DNA of 64,000 nucleotides from Nostoc sp. MG11 (lineage in GTDB: Bacteria; Cyanobacteriota; Cyanobacteriia; Cyanobacteriales; Nostocaceae): assembly GCF_014904695.1 (NCBI RefSeq), contig NZ_JACXXN010000002.1, forward strand, positions 540,758 through 604,757, written 5' to 3'. A program made the translations under genes and the position numbers. Every line of letters begins with the position of its first letter. Position 1 is the first letter of the stretch. Below are positions 52,557-61,272 of this stretch, in pieces. Below the pieces are notes generated by a model, which was not told the origin of the DNA, made no database searches, and saw nothing but the letters and a program-made list of their open reading frames with translations.

Positions 52557-52961
52557 TTTCTCCCGTTGATCATCGTTAGTATTTAGGAGGCTTCTCGCAA
52601 AGCTTGTGTAGCAGCAAGTATTCTCAAAATTCTGTTCTTCATACTCTTACAGGAAAGCAAGCTACCCGTAATGTGTCGTAGAGAAGATGTTGGCATACCC
52701 TAATAGGAAAGCAAGCTACAAAGCAGCACCGACCCAAGTAGAAGACAAGCTATCGACCACTGAACTTTTGAGCGTGATGCAGGTCTTGTTGACCAACCAT
52801 TTTTCCAAAACGGTTGCTTTGTGTTCCAAGAGCAAAAGGGAAAGTCAAAAAACCTTGTTCTTCTAGAGAGTGATACAGACCATCAAGAAAGCTTCTGTTC
52901 AGAGTTCTTATAAGCCGCTCTAACTTCTCCCCACCGTATTTTCTCTCACTGTTCCTTAGCA
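52557..52961. other. Intergenic region with a 26-bp near-direct repeat
   Basis: Two copies of a CATAC(T/C)CT...AGGAAAGCAAGCTAC unit lie about 54 bases apart (near 52640 and 52694). A 72-codon minus-strand frame (52750-52968) overlaps the next gene's start and is not recognised; it is left out. Otherwise nothing seen. Confidence 0.5.
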
Positions 52962-53816
52962 ATGTCAACCCCTGATCGACCTTTTGCCAGTTATCACCTT
53001 TGGTCTTTAGTTGCCCCAGCGACGGGGCAAGAGCGCTGGCATTGCCAGATGAGACGGGGGTTTGTCAAAGCAAGGCAACACGAACCACAAGTCAAAGCGC
53101 TTTTAGCGCAAGCCACTGCACCTCAGCGGATTGGTATACTTGCCCAAAAAGGCGTTTATGAGTTTCATCATCACAGGCATCTGTTGAACCAATCAGATGG
53201 TGTAGAAAAAGTTGCCCAGCTACTAAAATTAAGCAACTCAAGTGATCAAGTCCAGCAACGGGTGCTACAAATCTTGAAAAAATACCACGATTCTCCGTTG
53301 CTTTTGAATAAAAATATTATCCAATTAACTCCGGGCGATGAAGGTTTTCCTAAACCGATTGTAATTGAACAAGAGGATTATTGCTTTCGCTTATATGCGG
53401 CTATGGACTGCGTTTTCATTGAGTCTGATAGCACTTTACATATTATAGATTTCAAAACTGGTAAGTCGGCTTTTGACCGACGACAGGCATTAGTTTATTT
53501 ATTGGCTGCTCGTTATCTTTATCCTGGACGGCACGCTGTTGCATCATTCTATAATTTAGAGATAGGTAAAGCATCTGAGCTGATTAGCATTAATAATAGT
53601 GAATTAGAATCTTTAGAATTTGACTTAGCTAATATAGCCCACAAGCATCAGCACGATTTGCATAAATATCAGGAAAAAACTAGTAATTTTAGTAAAATTT
53701 TTCCCCCAAATCCTGGATCTCACTGCCGCTTTTGCCCATTTAGCTCTATCTGTGAGTTTGGAGATTTTAAGCCGTCTTATTCACATCCACTGCCAAGTTT
53801 GAAAGCTAATAGTTAA
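52962..53816 (+). CDS. PD-(D/E)XK nuclease family protein, RecB/Cas4-like (second copy)
   Basis: 284 residues. Active-site region LHIIDFKTGKSAFDRRQALVYLLAARYLYP carries the Asp and Lys of PD-(D/E)XK and a Q-x-x-x-Y-like motif. Fe-S cysteines: Cys28 (WHCQMRR), then Cys255, Cys258 and Cys264 (HCRFCPFSSIC), i.e. the C...C-x2-C-x5-C set. Same architecture as the gene at 25584 but clearly divergent in sequence. No CRISPR or recBCD genes nearby. A stand-alone nuclease of DNA repair is likely. Confidence 0.87.
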   Translation: MSTPDRPFASYHLWSLVAPATGQERWHCQMRRGFVKARQHEPQVKALLAQATAPQRIGILAQKGVYEFHHHRHLLNQSDGVEKVAQLLKLSNSSDQVQQRVLQILKKYHDSPLLLNKNIIQLTPGDEGFPKPIVIEQEDYCFRLYAAMDCVFIESDSTLHIIDFKTGKSAFDRRQALVYLLAARYLYPGRHAVASFYNLEIGKASELISINNSELESLEFDLANIAHKHQHDLHKYQEKTSNFSKIFPPNPGSHCRFCPFSSICEFGDFKPSYSHPLPSLKANS

Positions 53817-53926
53817 TTGGGGGATGAGCGGATTAAGGACTCTTTAAGAAAGGGAAAAGGTTAAAGGTAAAGGGTATAGTTTTTCCCTTTACTCCTTTCC
53901 CTTTTCCCAATGCCCAATGCCCCAGT

Positions 53927-55606
53927 TTAAAAAGGTGGCAATTCTTTGAGAATCGTAAACCGAATATGATTAATCGCCAAATCGCCAATAGGTACATCTT
54001 CTTTTGTTAGCCGTGTACCTTGACTTGTCACGGTTTCAAAAGAAATACCTTTGCCAATTTCAATGTGATACCAGCATAAGCCCATAAAAAAGCGCGTGGG
54101 ATAGGGCCCAGCGTTCCCAACATCATCAGGATTCGATTCCATTGGCAACCAGCCAAAATTCGGTACGTAGAACTCAAGCCAAACATGATTAAAGTCGGGT
54201 TGCAGAGGAACACCCTGGTGTTCGCTATAAGGAGGGCATTTGTATCTACCTACAGTGCGGCAGGGGATGCCATTCAAACGGCATAGAGCAAGTAAAACAC
54301 CCACATATTCACCACAGGAACCAATGCCCCGCTCTAAAACTATATCGGGTGTATCAATGTAGGGTTTAATGCCATATGATAATTCATCGTAGACGTAGTT
54401 GCGGATGCTGTACATTTTCCGCAGCACATTAGTTTCAGTACCAATTGCTTCACGGGCAGCACGGCGGACAATGGGAGTATCCATTGCTAAATCGTCATCA
54501 TCTACCAAATAGCGAGTTTGCAATTCTGGTGAAAGTTCGGGAATATCTTCTACATCTCTAGGCGTAATGCGATATTTAATTCCTCGAACTTCTAAAAGAG
54601 CTTTCCAGCCAAATATGTGCCGTTCGCCTGGAGTGAGGGCATCAAATTTAAATACTGCTACACGTTGCCCGTCTATAACTTCTTCGGTAAAGGGTAAACC
54701 TATAGATTCAACGTGTTTCACTTTTTGACGCTCAGTTTCGGATGGAAGGGCAATGCGCCATTCGACTTCTGGTAAATAAACCTCGTCTAAGGGAGCAATT
54801 TCCTCGGCATAGGACATTTCAATGAGATAGCCATTAGAGAGAGCGTAATGCTTATCTGGTTCGTAATGATAATACAGAGGGTGAATAAAAGTACGATCGC
54901 GGTAGGTTAGCTCATGATTCGGGTCTGCATTTGGGTTATCCCGGATATAAGGCTCCTCAGAGGCATAAGCGATGTAGAGACTTTCCTGACTTGTATCGCC
55001 ATTTCTATGTATTGCTATCCCTGTTGGGCATTCAAACGGCGTCAGAACACTGAATTGGACTTCTCCTGTTGCCCTGTCCATCGCATAAACTGTTTGTTCT
55101 GTGCGATCGCAAATCCAAAGCGTTTCCTGGCTGACTGCTAAATTTTCTACTCCAACCCCAGGAGCATAGAACCTAGTTATCTCTTTTCGGGTATCGCGGT
55201 CAAAAACCAGAATGTAACCTAATTTTTGGGAGCTAACATAGACTGTTGATTCCCAAACAGCAACGCCGTCAGCCGGATAAGGCAATGTAGTAAAATGTTC
55301 TAGACCTAAAGCTGTGAACGTGCATAAATAAACACTTTGATCACGAGTCACCCACAGAGTGTCTTCCCACACCGCTAATCCAGTGACATCGGTAAATTCA
55401 TTTACTTGATGGGGATTGATAATTTTACTGTTGTCAGAAATGGGATCAATCTCCAGTAGATGTCCCTTAATACTGTCAATAGCAATGAGTCTATCTTTAA
55501 TGAAAGCAATGCCACACAGGGTAGCAGCAGTCAGCGGTCGAATTATTCTTTGCCCAAACATTTGGCTGGCAGTCAAACTGGGGGGTGCAAAACTCATATT
55601 AAGCAT
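53927..55606 (-). CDS. Beta-propeller/transglutaminase-like protein
   Basis: 559 residues with two parts. Residues about 20-215 are propeller-like repeats (GIAFIKDRLIAIDSIKGHLLEIDP; LAVWEDTLWVTRDQSVYLC; VAVWESTVYVSSQKLGYILV; LAVSQETLWICDRTEQTVYA). The C-terminal part (about 375-500) is a transglutaminase-like domain with catalytic Cys in GIGSCGEYVGVLLALCRL, His in FNHVWLEFYVPNFGWLP and an acidic ESNPDD. Such domains act as proteases, amidases or cross-linkers; the substrate is unknown. No signal peptide. Confidence 0.85.
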   Translation of the reverse strand: MLNMSFAPPSLTASQMFGQRIIRPLTAATLCGIAFIKDRLIAIDSIKGHLLEIDPISDNSKIINPHQVNEFTDVTGLAVWEDTLWVTRDQSVYLCTFTALGLEHFTTLPYPADGVAVWESTVYVSSQKLGYILVFDRDTRKEITRFYAPGVGVENLAVSQETLWICDRTEQTVYAMDRATGEVQFSVLTPFECPTGIAIHRNGDTSQESLYIAYASEEPYIRDNPNADPNHELTYRDRTFIHPLYYHYEPDKHYALSNGYLIEMSYAEEIAPLDEVYLPEVEWRIALPSETERQKVKHVESIGLPFTEEVIDGQRVAVFKFDALTPGERHIFGWKALLEVRGIKYRITPRDVEDIPELSPELQTRYLVDDDDLAMDTPIVRRAAREAIGTETNVLRKMYSIRNYVYDELSYGIKPYIDTPDIVLERGIGSCGEYVGVLLALCRLNGIPCRTVGRYKCPPYSEHQGVPLQPDFNHVWLEFYVPNFGWLPMESNPDDVGNAGPYPTRFFMGLCWYHIEIGKGISFETVTSQGTRLTKEDVPIGDLAINHIRFTILKELPPF

Positions 55607-55884
55607 ATTTATTTAACGGTTTAGCACGCCTAAAATTAATTGTGGCATACACTCTGTAACCAAACTTTAAACTTCTATTACTCACAATTATCGGTACAAT
55701 GTGTTCCGAAAAACTCCTTCGTGAGAAATAACACTAAGTCAAAAGTAGACAAATTTGCAAATGTTAAGAATTAAATCAATACTCGTTTAGCTCAGTAACG
55801 GCTTTAATGTAACTTTAGTTGATGGTTTTCCATGCATCACTAAATTATGATCGAATTTTGTAACCATTTCCTGTGACGTACACG

Positions 55885-58743
55885 ATGTCTGCTAATTCTC
55901 TGCCTGAAGGTGCCGCCGTTTGGCATAGTTTAGAAGTTGATAAAGCGCTAGACCTGCTTGATAGTAATGCAGACAGTGGCTTAACACCTCAAGAAATTCA
56001 ACAGAGGTTGCAAAAATACGGCCCCAATGAACTAGAAGAAACTGCTGGCCGTAGTACTTGGGAAATTTTGCTCGATCAGTTCAAGAACATTATGTTGTTG
56101 ATGCTGATTGGCGTAGCTCTGATTTCCGGGTTTTTAGACCTCATGGCTTGGCGAGCAGGCGACTTGAAGCCTGGCGAAGTGCCATTTAAAGACACGATCG
56201 CGATTATGGCGATTGTGATTCTCAATGGCATACTCGGCTATGTCCAAGAAAGCCGTGCCGAAAAAGCCTTGGCAGCTCTGAAAAAGCTGACCTCTCCCTT
56301 AGTGCGAGTCATGCGCGACGGCAAACTGGTGGAGATAGCAGCTAAGGAACTAGTCCCAGGGGATGTGATGCTGCTAGAAGCTGGGATGCAGATAGCCGCA
56401 GATGGACGCTTGATCGAACAGTCTAATTTACAAGTGCGAGAGTCAGCACTGACGGGTGAAGCCGAAGCTGTGAATAAACAGGCAGCTTTAAAATTGCCCG
56501 AAGAAACAGATTTAGGCGATCGCATTAATTTAGTATTTCAAGGAACTGAAGTAGTCCAAGGACGAGCCAAGATTCTGGTGACTAACACTGGAATGACAAC
56601 AGAACTGGGCAAAATTGCTGCCATGTTGCAGGCGGTGGAAAGTGAACCTACCCCCTTGCAGCAGCGAATGACGCAACTGGGGAACGTCCTAGTTACAGGT
56701 TCGTTGATTCTTGTCGCGATCGTTGTGACTGCTGGTGTTGTCCAGGCAAGAGGTTTTAGCAATATCCAAGAACTCTTGGAAATTTCCTTGAGTATGGCGG
56801 TTGCTGTAGTACCTGAAGGTTTACCTGCCGTGATCACCGTCACCCTGGCGCTGGGAACTCAGCGAATGGTGCGCCAGAATGCCTTGATTCGCAAATTGCC
56901 AGCGGTGGAAACATTGGGTTCTGTAACCACCATCTGCTCTGATAAAACTGGCACTCTGACTCAAAATAAAATGGTGGTGCAATCAGTTTTCACCAATGAC
57001 AAGACTTTTCGTATCACGGGAGAAGGTTATGCTCCTACAGGAGATTTTCAGTTAGATGGTCAAAAAATTCCCGTAGATGAGTATCCAGAAATTTCAGCTT
57101 TGTTAGTTGCTTGTGCTGTTTGTAATGATTCTGTACTGCAACAGAACAATGGGCAATGGATGATTTTGGGAGATCCCACAGAAGGTGCATTAGTAACACT
57201 GGCGGGAAAAGCTGGAATCGAAAAAGACCAGTGGAGCAGTAAATTACCCCGCGTTGCAGAGTTTCCCTTTTCCTCAGAACGCAAGCGAATGAGTGTGATT
57301 TCTCAGGTGGAGGAAGTAGCGTCAGGTGGATCGCCTTTGACTGCGGTTGACCCTGCGATCGCTAGCTTTTTACAATCTGAACGTTACTTAATGTTTACCA
57401 AAGGTTCACCAGAGTTAATCTTGGGACGCTCAACTCTCGTTCATCTGGGCAATCAATCAGCCCCCTTGACCGATGAACAACGCCAGCAAATTCTGGTAGA
57501 AAATGACCAAATGGCAAGTAAAGGCTTGCGAGTACTAGGTTTTGCCTACAAACCCTTTGCGGAAGTTCCACCGGAAGGTTCAGATGAAACATCTGAGCAA
57601 AACTTGGTATGGCTGGGATTGGTAGGAATGTTAGATGCGCCACGCCCCGAAGTCAGAGCAGCAGTACAAGAGTGTCGTGATGCAGGTATTCGCCCAGTCA
57701 TGATTACTGGCGACCACCAGTTAACAGCAAGAGCGATCGCTACAGATCTAGGAATTGCCCAAGAAGGCGATCGCGTCCTTACAGGTCAAGAATTGCAACG
57801 AATGAGTGACCAAGAACTAGAGCAAAACGTTGATCTAGTGAGCATCTATGCAAGAGTCGCTCCAGAACACAAACTGCGAATTGTCCAAGCGCTGCAACGC
57901 CGAGGCAGATTTGTAGCCATGACAGGTGATGGCGTCAACGATGCCCCAGCCCTCAAACAAGCTGACATTGGCATTGCAATGGGCATCACCGGCACAGATG
58001 TGAGCAAAGAAGCCAGCGACATGGTATTGCTTGATGACAACTTTGCCACCATTGTCACTGCTACGAAGGAAGGTAGAGTTGTTTACACTAATATCCGCCG
58101 CTTTATCAAGTACATCTTGGGTAGTAACATCGGCGAAGTGCTCACGATCGCCGCTGCGCCTTTAATTGGTTTGGGAGGCGTTCCCCTAACCCCCTTGCAA
58201 ATTCTATGGATGAACTTGGTAACAGATGGTTTACCAGCTCTCGCCTTAGCTGTAGAGCCCCCAGAACCAGATGTCATGAAACGTCCGCCTTTTAGTCCCC
58301 GCGAAAGTATTTTTGCCAGGGGGTTGGGTTCTTACATGATTCGCATTGGCATCATTTTTGCTATCATCAGCATTTCTTTGATGTGGTGGGCTTATAACTA
58401 TACCCATGCAGCTGGGTATCAGGGGAATCCCGATACTTGGAAGACAATGGTATTTACTACGCTGTGTATTGCCCAAATGGGTCATGCCATAGCCATTCGT
58501 TCCAATAACCGGCTAACCATTGAAATGAATCCCTTCTCGAATATCTTTGTATTGGCGGCTGTTGTTGTAACAACAATTTTGCAGCTGATGCTAGTTTACG
58601 TTCCACCTCTGAGAAATTTCTTTGGCACTCACTGGCTAAGTCCAACGGAGTTGGGGGTTTGTATCGGCTTCAGTGCCTTGATGTTTGTTTGGGTGGAATT
58701 GGAGAAGCTATTTTTGCGGTTTATGGGCAAGAAGGCTGTGTGA
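55885..58743 (+). CDS. pacL: Cation-transporting P-type ATPase (PacL-like, P2A Ca2+ type)
   Basis: About 952 residues from the ATG at 55885 (a GTG at 55873 is in frame). N-terminal cation ATPase domain ([20 protein letters not shown]), [10 protein letters not shown] (A-domain, Glu of TGE), [15 protein letters not shown] (membrane segment 4, ion site), [11 protein letters not shown] with the phosphorylated Asp at about 353, and [21 protein letters not shown]. Ten membrane segments. The PEGLP signature and length point to a calcium or calcium/manganese pump exporting from the cytoplasm. Confidence 0.93.
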   Translation: MSANSLPEGAAVWHSLEVDKALDLLDSNADSGLTPQEIQQRLQKYGPNELEETAGRSTWEILLDQFKNIMLLMLIGVALISGFLDLMAWRAGDLKPGEVPFKDTIAIMAIVILNGILGYVQESRAEKALAALKKLTSPLVRVMRDGKLVEIAAKELVPGDVMLLEAGMQIAADGRLIEQSNLQVRESALTGEAEAVNKQAALKLPEETDLGDRINLVFQGTEVVQGRAKILVTNTGMTTELGKIAAMLQAVESEPTPLQQRMTQLGNVLVTGSLILVAIVVTAGVVQARGFSNIQELLEISLSMAVAVVPEGLPAVITVTLALGTQRMVRQNALIRKLPAVETLGSVTTICSDKTGTLTQNKMVVQSVFTNDKTFRITGEGYAPTGDFQLDGQKIPVDEYPEISALLVACAVCNDSVLQQNNGQWMILGDPTEGALVTLAGKAGIEKDQWSSKLPRVAEFPFSSERKRMSVISQVEEVASGGSPLTAVDPAIASFLQSERYLMFTKGSPELILGRSTLVHLGNQSAPLTDEQRQQILVENDQMASKGLRVLGFAYKPFAEVPPEGSDETSEQNLVWLGLVGMLDAPRPEVRAAVQECRDAGIRPVMITGDHQLTARAIATDLGIAQEGDRVLTGQELQRMSDQELEQNVDLVSIYARVAPEHKLRIVQALQRRGRFVAMTGDGVNDAPALKQADIGIAMGITGTDVSKEASDMVLLDDNFATIVTATKEGRVVYTNIRRFIKYILGSNIGEVLTIAAAPLIGLGGVPLTPLQILWMNLVTDGLPALALAVEPPEPDVMKRPPFSPRESIFARGLGSYMIRIGIIFAIISISLMWWAYNYTHAAGYQGNPDTWKTMVFTTLCIAQMGHAIAIRSNNRLTIEMNPFSNIFVLAAVVVTTILQLMLVYVPPLRNFFGTHWLSPTELGVCIGFSALMFVWVELEKLFLRFMGKKAV

Positions 58744-58966
58744 TGGGGTATTGGGTATTGGGGAAAGAGAAAGGGGGAAAGGGTAAGGGGTAAGGGGGAA
58801 AAGGAAAAACCATCCCTTTCCCCTTTCCCCTTTAACCCTTCGGGTGACGCTCCTACATCGCTAACGCCAGTTGCTTGGGTCGGGCTAACCCTCCCGCAGC
58901 ACTGGTCTCACCTTTTTCCCTTCTTAAGAGTCCCTAGTCCCCAGTCCCCAGTACCCAATCTCCACT
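58744..58966. repeat. Purine/pyrimidine-rich repeat and palindromic repeat
   Basis: A purine-rich stretch (GGGGAAAGAGAAAGGGGG) is mirrored by a complementary pyrimidine stretch (CCCTTTCCCCTTTCCCC), able to form a long hairpin, followed by a GACGCTCC...GCTAACGCC dispersed repeat and AGTCCCCAGT units. It separates pacL from recF. Confidence 0.65.
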
Positions 58967-60088
58967 ATGTACCTCAAAACTCTACACCTGAGACAGTTTC
59001 GCAATTACCAAGAGCAAAAGGTTGAGTTCGCTGCTGCCAAAACAATTTTGGTAGGTAATAACGCTCAGGGAAAGTCTAACTTGTTGGAGGCGGTAGAGTT
59101 GCTGGCAACATTGCGATCGCACCGGATGGCACGCGATCGCGATTTAGTCAAAGAAGGGGAAGCCATAGCCCAAGTTAATGCCACTCTTGAACGGCAAATG
59201 GGTGTTAGTGAACTGACATTAACTCTCCGCCGCAATGGTCGCCGTAGCGTTGCAATTAATGGCGAATCTGTACGCCGTCAAATGGATTTTCTTGGCGTTC
59301 TCAATGCAGTACAGTTTTCCAGCCTGGATTTAGATTTGGTACGCGGTGGCCCGGAAGGTCGCCGCAACTGGTTAGATACTCTCTTAATTCAACTAGAACC
59401 AGTTTATGCTTACATTTTGCAGCAATATAACCAGGTATTGCGGCAGCGCAATGCTTTTTTAAAAAAAACTCAAGACTCAGCACCCAGCACTCAGCACTCC
59501 GAACAATTAGCCGTGTGGGATGCACAGTTAGCTACCACAGGAACACGAGTCATTAGACGACGCGATCGCGCCATCCGGCGATTAGCTCCCATCGCTACTG
59601 CTTGGCACGCCAGTATCAGTGGTAGTACAGAAGTTTTGCAAATCAAGTACACGCCCAGCATTCCTTTAGAGGATAATCATCCAGAAGAAGTACAGCAAGC
59701 TTTTTTAGAAAAAATCCAGCAACGAGCTGTTGCCGAGCTTCACCAAGGTACTACTCTTGTTGGCCCCCATCGCGACGAAGTCGAATTAACTATTAACCAG
59801 ACACCTGCACGTCAATACGGTTCTCAAGGTCAGCAAAGAACGCTGGTTCTAGCCTTAAAATTAGCAGAATTACAACTAATTGAAGAAGTCGTCAAAGAGC
59901 CACCACTGCTATTACTTGATGATGTTCTCGCCGAACTAGATCCATCCCGCCAAAATCAATTGCTTGATGCTATCCAAGACCGCTTTCAAACCCTGATTAC
60001 TACCACTCATTTAAGTTCTTTTGATTCGCAGTGGTTAAATTCCTCACAAATTCTTTTTGTGAAGGCAGGAGAAATATCACTAAAGTAG
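58967..60088 (+). CDS. recF: DNA replication/repair protein RecF
   Basis: 373 residues. SMC-like ATPase of gap repair. Walker A VGNNAQGKSNLLEAV (30-38 core), the ABC signature region QYGSQGQQRTLVLALKLAEL, and Walker B LLLLDDVLAELDPSRQNQLL are intact. It works with RecO and RecR to load RecA on gaps. Residues about 166-180 (KKTQDSAPSTQHSEQ) come from an ACTCAGCACCCAGC dispersed repeat inserted in frame in the coiled-coil region, where it appears to be tolerated. Confidence 0.95.
   Translation: MYLKTLHLRQFRNYQEQKVEFAAAKTILVGNNAQGKSNLLEAVELLATLRSHRMARDRDLVKEGEAIAQVNATLERQMGVSELTLTLRRNGRRSVAINGESVRRQMDFLGVLNAVQFSSLDLDLVRGGPEGRRNWLDTLLIQLEPVYAYILQQYNQVLRQRNAFLKKTQDSAPSTQHSEQLAVWDAQLATTGTRVIRRRDRAIRRLAPIATAWHASISGSTEVLQIKYTPSIPLEDNHPEEVQQAFLEKIQQRAVAELHQGTTLVGPHRDEVELTINQTPARQYGSQGQQRTLVLALKLAELQLIEEVVKEPPLLLLDDVLAELDPSRQNQLLDAIQDRFQTLITTTHLSSFDSQWLNSSQILFVKAGEISLK
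59466..59508 (+). repeat. ACTCAGC-type repeat inside recF, in frame
   Basis: Units ACTCAGC-ACCCAGC-ACTCAGC, identical in type to intergenic repeats, translated as DSAPSTQHS within recF. Confidence 0.8.
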
Positions 60089-60186
60089 TCATTAATTAAT
60101 CACCAATTACAAATAATAAAAAGAGAAGCCGACGCACCCTGCGGGATCTCGCTACAGACTTCTCTGTTATTCGTTTATAAGATTGA

Positions 60187-60645
60187 CTATTGACGTTTTT
60201 CTAATCTTTTAAAAACGTTGAGAACCAAAAAAGTTAGCACAGCACCAATTAATCCTAACTGCCACAAACCACACCCAGCAGCTATTCCCAAAGCAGCTGA
60301 AACCCAAATAGCCGCGGCTGAGGTCAGTCCTTTAACTTCAAGTTGATGTGATTGTTGAGAAGAATGGCTTACAATTTCTCCAGCACCAAGAAATCCCACG
60401 CCAGCGGCAATACCCTGTATCACACGACTTAGAGCATCAGGACTAGATTGCAATCCATCTATTTGCAAAGGTATAACGGTAAAAACGGCTGAACCAAGAC
60501 TTACTAGGATATGAGTTCTCAATCCAGCTGGTTTACGCCTAGCTTCGCGCTCTAAACCGATAATTGCTCCGATAAGCAACGCAATGCACAGCCTAAAACT
60601 AATATTTAGCCAATCATTACTTGAAAGGTAGAAAGTACTTGACAA
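60187..60645 (-). CDS. MgtC/SapB family membrane protein
   Basis: 152 residues, start TTG at 60645 (SSTFYLSSNDWLNISFRL). Four membrane segments. The family core RLCIALLIGAIIGLEREARR, PAGLRTHILVSLGSAVF and GIAAGVGFLGAGEI is present. MgtC proteins influence magnesium and ATP homeostasis and, in pathogens, survival in macrophages; in cyanobacteria they help growth at low magnesium. This short form lacks the C-terminal regulatory domain. Confidence 0.9.
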   Translation of the reverse strand: MSSTFYLSSNDWLNISFRLCIALLIGAIIGLEREARRKPAGLRTHILVSLGSAVFTVIPLQIDGLQSSPDALSRVIQGIAAGVGFLGAGEIVSHSSQQSHQLEVKGLTSAAAIWVSAALGIAAGCGLWQLGLIGAVLTFLVLNVFKRLEKRQ

Positions 60646-61272
60646 TGCTTGATTTAAATATAGGTATTAATATCTTAAGTTAAATAGGAATCTATTTCAA
60701 TAAATACTGTAAAAATATTCCTTCCGTTTATGGAGTTTACTAAAACAATCTATATCTCTTTTGGATTAATCCCATTGGAAAATACTTTTTAAAGTATCAA
60801 TCAACCTCCTCTATTTGTTCAATTTTTCTAGCGAAGGCGTTATTTTTGCCAAGAAATATTTAAGTAATCAGTTATGCCAAAAGTCTTTTAATGCTTAGAT
60901 AGCAAGAGTTTTAACTTTATTGAAAGGTTTTTTAGTTATTTAAAATGATTAACCGAGAATATTTTACCTCAAATGGTTAACTTTAATCATACACTCAATA
61001 GTTAAATACGATATTGCTATGTACAACTTGCTCGAACAACTAAACCACTCATAACAGGGAAGGAGGTGAATGAAGTAAAAAATTGGTTGATAAAGGAGTT
61101 AAATGACAGTGAGACATCATTTAACTAGCAATTAATCACTAATTAAGTTGGCACAATTAAACGTAAATGTTGGAAACTCGTCCTAGTAAGTAGTCAGTGG
61201 ATTTATGGCTGACAATTTACCAGGAGGCAATGGCTGTGGCTACAAACTGACAACTGACAACTAACAAATTGA
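60646..61272. other. Long intergenic region with possible very small ORFs
   Basis: 627 bases. The first 350 are AT-rich and featureless. From 61019 on there are several tiny frames: MYNLLEQLNHS (61019-61054), a strong ribosome-binding-like AAGGAGGTGA at 61060-61069, GTG-started VNEVKNWLIKELNDSETSFN (61066-61128), and MADNLPGGNGCGYKLTTDN (61205-61264, ending in a GACAACTGACAAC repeat). None is certain. Confidence 0.35.

Noticed and set aside
52750..52968. 72-codon minus-strand ORF upstream of the second nuclease
   Set aside because: Overlaps the start of the plus-strand gene and matches nothing; kept only as a remark.
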